Assembly (NCBI GenBank): GCA_902494035.1
Contig: CABURV010000013.1
Location: 1 to 40,148 of the forward strand
Source of the DNA: an uncultured Collinsella sp.
GTDB lineage: Bacteria; Actinomycetota; Coriobacteriia; Coriobacteriales; Coriobacteriaceae
Direction of reading: 5' to 3'
DNA: 40,148 nucleotides
Part shown: piece by piece, positions 37,847 to 40,148 of the stretch
Layout: each line of letters opens with the position of its first letter
How positions within the stretch are numbered: position 1 is the stretch's first letter
Translations under genes and position numbers: made by a program
Notes under the pieces: model-generated
Database searches by the model: none
Seen by the model: only the letters and a program-made list of their open reading frames with translations
Told to the model about the DNA's origin: nothing

Positions 37847-39847
37847 GTGTCCAGATCAACAAGGCAATGCTGCGTTTCGGCTAATAAGAACGATGGCTTT
37901 TTGCGTGTGGCGGCGGCGTCGCCGCAGATTCGCGTGGCCGATGTCGAGGGCAATGCCGAGGTTGCGTTAGCGGCTGTTCGCGCGGCTGTCGAGCGCGGCG
38001 TTCGTGCTCTGGTGCTGCCCGAGCTTAATCTGACCGGATATACTGCGGCGGACCTGTTCCATAACCGCACGCTGCTGCATGCCTGTGAGGCGGCGCTTGC
38101 GCGTATTCTCGATGAGACCCGCGAGCTGCCGATCGTCTTTACGGTCGGTCTTCCCGTTGCGGTGGCCGAGAACATCTACAACTGCGCCGCCGTGTGCTGC
38201 GCGGGCGAGCTTTTGGGCCTCACGGCCAAGAAGTATCTGCCCAACTATGGCGAGTTCTATGAGCGCCGTTGGTTTGCTCCGGCGCCTGCGGATCCCGTGT
38301 GGGTTGAATTTGCCGGTCAGGGTCCGGTCCCGCTGGGTTCGGGGCTTGTCTACCGCTGCTGCGATGAAGGCGCCGAGGATTTGGTGCTGGGCGTTGAGGT
38401 CTGTGAGGACCTGTGGGTGCCGGCGCCCCCTTCGACTGAGATGGCGCTTGCCGGTGCGACGGTGATTCTCAACCCGTCGGCCTCGGACGAGATCATCGGT
38501 AAGGCAGATTACCGCCGCAGCCTTATCTCTAACCAAAGCGCGCGCCTGTACTGCGCCTATGCCTACGCGGACGCGAGCGAGGGCGAGTCCACGACCGACA
38601 TGGTCTTTGCGGGCGAGAACCTCGTCTACGAAAACGGCTCCAAGCTCGCCGCGACCAAACTGCTTACCTGCGATATGGCCATCGCCGACGTTGACCTTGA
38701 CCGCCTGGTTGCCGAGCGCCGTCGCTCGACGACGTGGGCACGCGCGGACGATGCACCGGAGGCCACGGCCGTTGAATTTTCGTTTGAGGGCGTGCTGGCA
38801 GACGAGCCTGTCCTGCGCAACGCCTGCGACATCGACCGTGTCTTCCCCCGCGCGCCCTTTGTGCCGGCCGACCATGGCGACCTGGCCGAGCGTTGCGAGA
38901 CCATCCTCGACCTGCAGACCGCCGGCCTCAAGACCCGCCTTGCCCATACGGGTACCAAGGCTGCGGTGATTGGTCTTTCGGGCGGCCTGGACTCCACGCT
39001 GGCGCTGCTTGTGACCGTGCGTGCCTTCGATGCACTGGGACTGCCGCGCACAGGCATCACTGCCGTGTCCATGCCCGGCTTTGGCACGACGCATCGCACC
39101 AAGTCGAATGCCGAGTCGCTCGCTCGCGACCTGGGTGTGAGCTTCCGCGAGGTTTCGATCCACGCGGCCGTGGAGCAGCACTTCAAGGACATTGAGCACG
39201 ATTCGGCCGTGCAGGACGTGACCTACGAGAACAGCCAGGCTCGCGAGCGCACGCAGATTCTGATGGATCTGGCCAACCAGGCTGGCGGTTTTGTCATCGG
39301 CACGGGCGACCTGTCGGAGCTGGCGCTCGGCTGGGCTACCTATAACGGCGACCACATGAGCATGTACGCCGTCAACGCGAGCGTGCCCAAGACGCTTGTG
39401 CGTCACTTGGTGCGCTATGCCGCCGATGTCTTTGGCGGGCGTATTGCCGAGGTCTTGCTCGATATTCTCGATACGCCGGTGTCCCCCGAGCTTCTGCCGC
39501 CCACGGGCGACGGCGAGATTGCGCAGAAGACTGAGGATTTGGTGGGCCCGTACGAGTTGCACGACTACTTCCTCTACTACCTGCTGCGTTTTGGCTTTGA
39601 GCCGGGCAAGATCTACCGCATGGCGCTCAAGAGCTTCGAGGGCGTCTACGACGCCAAGACCGTCCACACGTGGCTGCGTACGTTCTATCGTCGCTTCTTC
39701 GCCCAGCAGTTTAAGCGCAGCTGCCTGCCCGATGGTCCCAAGGTGGGCTCGGTGACGCTCAGCCCGCGCGGCGATTGGCGTATGCCGAGTGACGCCAGCT
39801 CGCGACTGTGGCTTGCGCAGATCGACGCGCTCAACGCAATTGACTAA
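37847..39847 (+). CDS. nadE: Glutamine-hydrolysing NAD+ synthetase
   Basis: A 666-residue two-domain enzyme that makes NAD+ from nicotinate adenine dinucleotide, ATP and glutamine. The nitrilase-type glutaminase domain has E59 (LVLPELNLTGY), K128 (LTAKKYLPNYGEFYE) and C186 (GVEVCEDLWVP). The synthetase domain has the pyrophosphate loop GLSGGLDSTLALL near residue 382 and GTGDLSELALGWATYNGDHMSMY. Full-length. The GTG start at 37847 has AAGGGG six bases upstream; it adds ~15 residues to the usual family start, and no better in-frame start exists. It restores the GC-rich composition after the AT-rich island. Confidence 0.95.
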   Translation: MSRSTRQCCVSANKNDGFLRVAAASPQIRVADVEGNAEVALAAVRAAVERGVRALVLPELNLTGYTAADLFHNRTLLHACEAALARILDETRELPIVFTVGLPVAVAENIYNCAAVCCAGELLGLTAKKYLPNYGEFYERRWFAPAPADPVWVEFAGQGPVPLGSGLVYRCCDEGAEDLVLGVEVCEDLWVPAPPSTEMALAGATVILNPSASDEIIGKADYRRSLISNQSARLYCAYAYADASEGESTTDMVFAGENLVYENGSKLAATKLLTCDMAIADVDLDRLVAERRRSTTWARADDAPEATAVEFSFEGVLADEPVLRNACDIDRVFPRAPFVPADHGDLAERCETILDLQTAGLKTRLAHTGTKAAVIGLSGGLDSTLALLVTVRAFDALGLPRTGITAVSMPGFGTTHRTKSNAESLARDLGVSFREVSIHAAVEQHFKDIEHDSAVQDVTYENSQARERTQILMDLANQAGGFVIGTGDLSELALGWATYNGDHMSMYAVNASVPKTLVRHLVRYAADVFGGRIAEVLLDILDTPVSPELLPPTGDGEIAQKTEDLVGPYELHDYFLYYLLRFGFEPGKIYRMALKSFEGVYDAKTVHTWLRTFYRRFFAQQFKRSCLPDGPKVGSVTLSPRGDWRMPSDASSRLWLAQIDALNAID

Positions 39848-39915
39848 GGTTGGCTAAATTGAACCAATACGGGGGTTGCAAGCGTTACACTTTTGCAATC
39901 TGATGGCCCGTATCG

Positions 39916-39947
39916 CGCGGCGCTCTTGTCGGAGCGCCGCGTTTTTT
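39916..39947 (+). terminator. Terminator after nadE
   Basis: CGCGGCGCTC and GAGCGCCGCG form a perfect 10-bp stem with a 6-base loop, followed by TTTTTT. It lies 20 bases before the aminotransferase fragment start, so it might also act as a leader attenuator. Confidence 0.85.
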
Positions 39948-39965
39948 ATATCGAAAGGTGGCACC

Positions 39966-40103
39966 ATGCAGGCATCGCAGCGTCTCGACCGCTTTGGCGC
40001 GGAGGTCTTCGCCTCGCTCAACAACAAACTTCTCGCGCTGAAGGCTCAGGGCAAGACCATTTACAACATGAGCGTGTTAGCGCCGGGCGATTTTAGCCGC
40101 TAA
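39966..40103 (+). pseudogene. 5' fragment of a class I/II aminotransferase gene
   Basis: An ATG with GAAAGGTGG upstream opens a 45-codon frame. Its first ~37 residues, MQASQRLDRFGAEVFASLNN, then KLLALKAQGKTIYNMSV, match the N-terminus of aspartate/diaminopimelate-type aminotransferases, where VGTPDF should follow. Here the sequence reads LAPGDFSR and then stops (TAA at 40101-40103, TAG next). The final ~45 bases hold short inverted repeats (GTCAAACTATTTTGAC and TGACC-N6-GGTCA) that could be a mobile-element end. Either an insertion or point decay has cut the gene. The rest lies beyond the window, so this is provisional. Confidence 0.6.
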
Positions 40104-40148
40104 TAGTCAAACTATTTTGACCAATCCCGGTCACCGAATAATGGCCAC

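Noticed and set aside
37967..39667. 566-codon minus-strand frame opposite nadE
   Set aside because: Shadow of the NAD synthetase gene, which has all catalytic residues.

Overview
This window looks like a chromosomal segment of a Collinsella-type bacterium (Coriobacteriia, Actinomycetota). Most of it is GC-rich, with short intergenic gaps, GGAGG-type ribosome binding sites and frequent GTG starts. Its gene families (DUF3793 next to flavodoxin, YolD next to a Y-family polymerase, FrlB/FrlD homologues, SdpR/SdpI, EttA) suit an anaerobic gut actinobacterium. The assignment rests on family resemblance recalled from knowledge, not on a search.

Layout. 1-4.0 kb: the end of an amino-acid ABC transporter ATPase; a flavodoxin/DUF3793 operon with a possible iron-box operator; a membrane-anchored HMA metal-binding protein behind a CsoR-like palindrome; and a translationally coupled YolD/Y-family polymerase pair with a complete SOS promoter (-35, -10 and LexA box). 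4.1-6.6 kb: a half-length iron-alcohol-dehydrogenase relative, an inverted-repeat element and pgi. 6.7-9.6 kb (minus strand): an operon of an unrecognised protein, a ClpP-like serine protease and a soluble VirD4-like coupling ATPase. 9.6-10.3 kb: no gene, but a 116-bp palindrome and two inverted-repeat operator candidates. 10.3-12.7 kb: deoC and two HAD phosphatases.

12.9-24.3 kb is a GntR regulator followed by a ten-gene operon. Its core resembles fructoselysine/fructosamine (Amadori product) catabolism: a dicarboxylate-carrier-like YfcC permease, an FrlC-like epimerase, an FrlB-like deglycase and two FrlD-like PfkB kinases. Added to this are two amidohydrolases, YjbQ, a BtpA/SgcQ-family protein and an FGGY kinase. 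A 23-bp perfect inverted repeat sits just downstream of the predicted operon promoter.

24.3-29.1 kb: TatD and TcdA (minus strand), a candidate small RNA with its own promoter and terminator, an SdpR/SdpI pair and ettA. 29.3-30.9 kb: an AT-richer pair, a Tat-exported papain-fold-like protease and a lipoprotein. 30.9-33.3 kb: two unrecognised proteins with low-complexity segments.

33.4-37.7 kb is a clearly AT-rich island. It holds a small unknown protein, a DUF2087 protein, an MFS exporter, a 773-residue B12-binding-type radical SAM protein with a PqqD/RRE-like C-terminus, and, 13 bp further on, a 36-codon gene with a strong ribosome binding site and a terminator. This has the architecture of a ribosomally made, radical-SAM-modified peptide (RiPP) locus and is the best candidate here for an undescribed system. 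The window closes with nadE and the first ~37 codons of an aminotransferase gene that breaks off near the edge.
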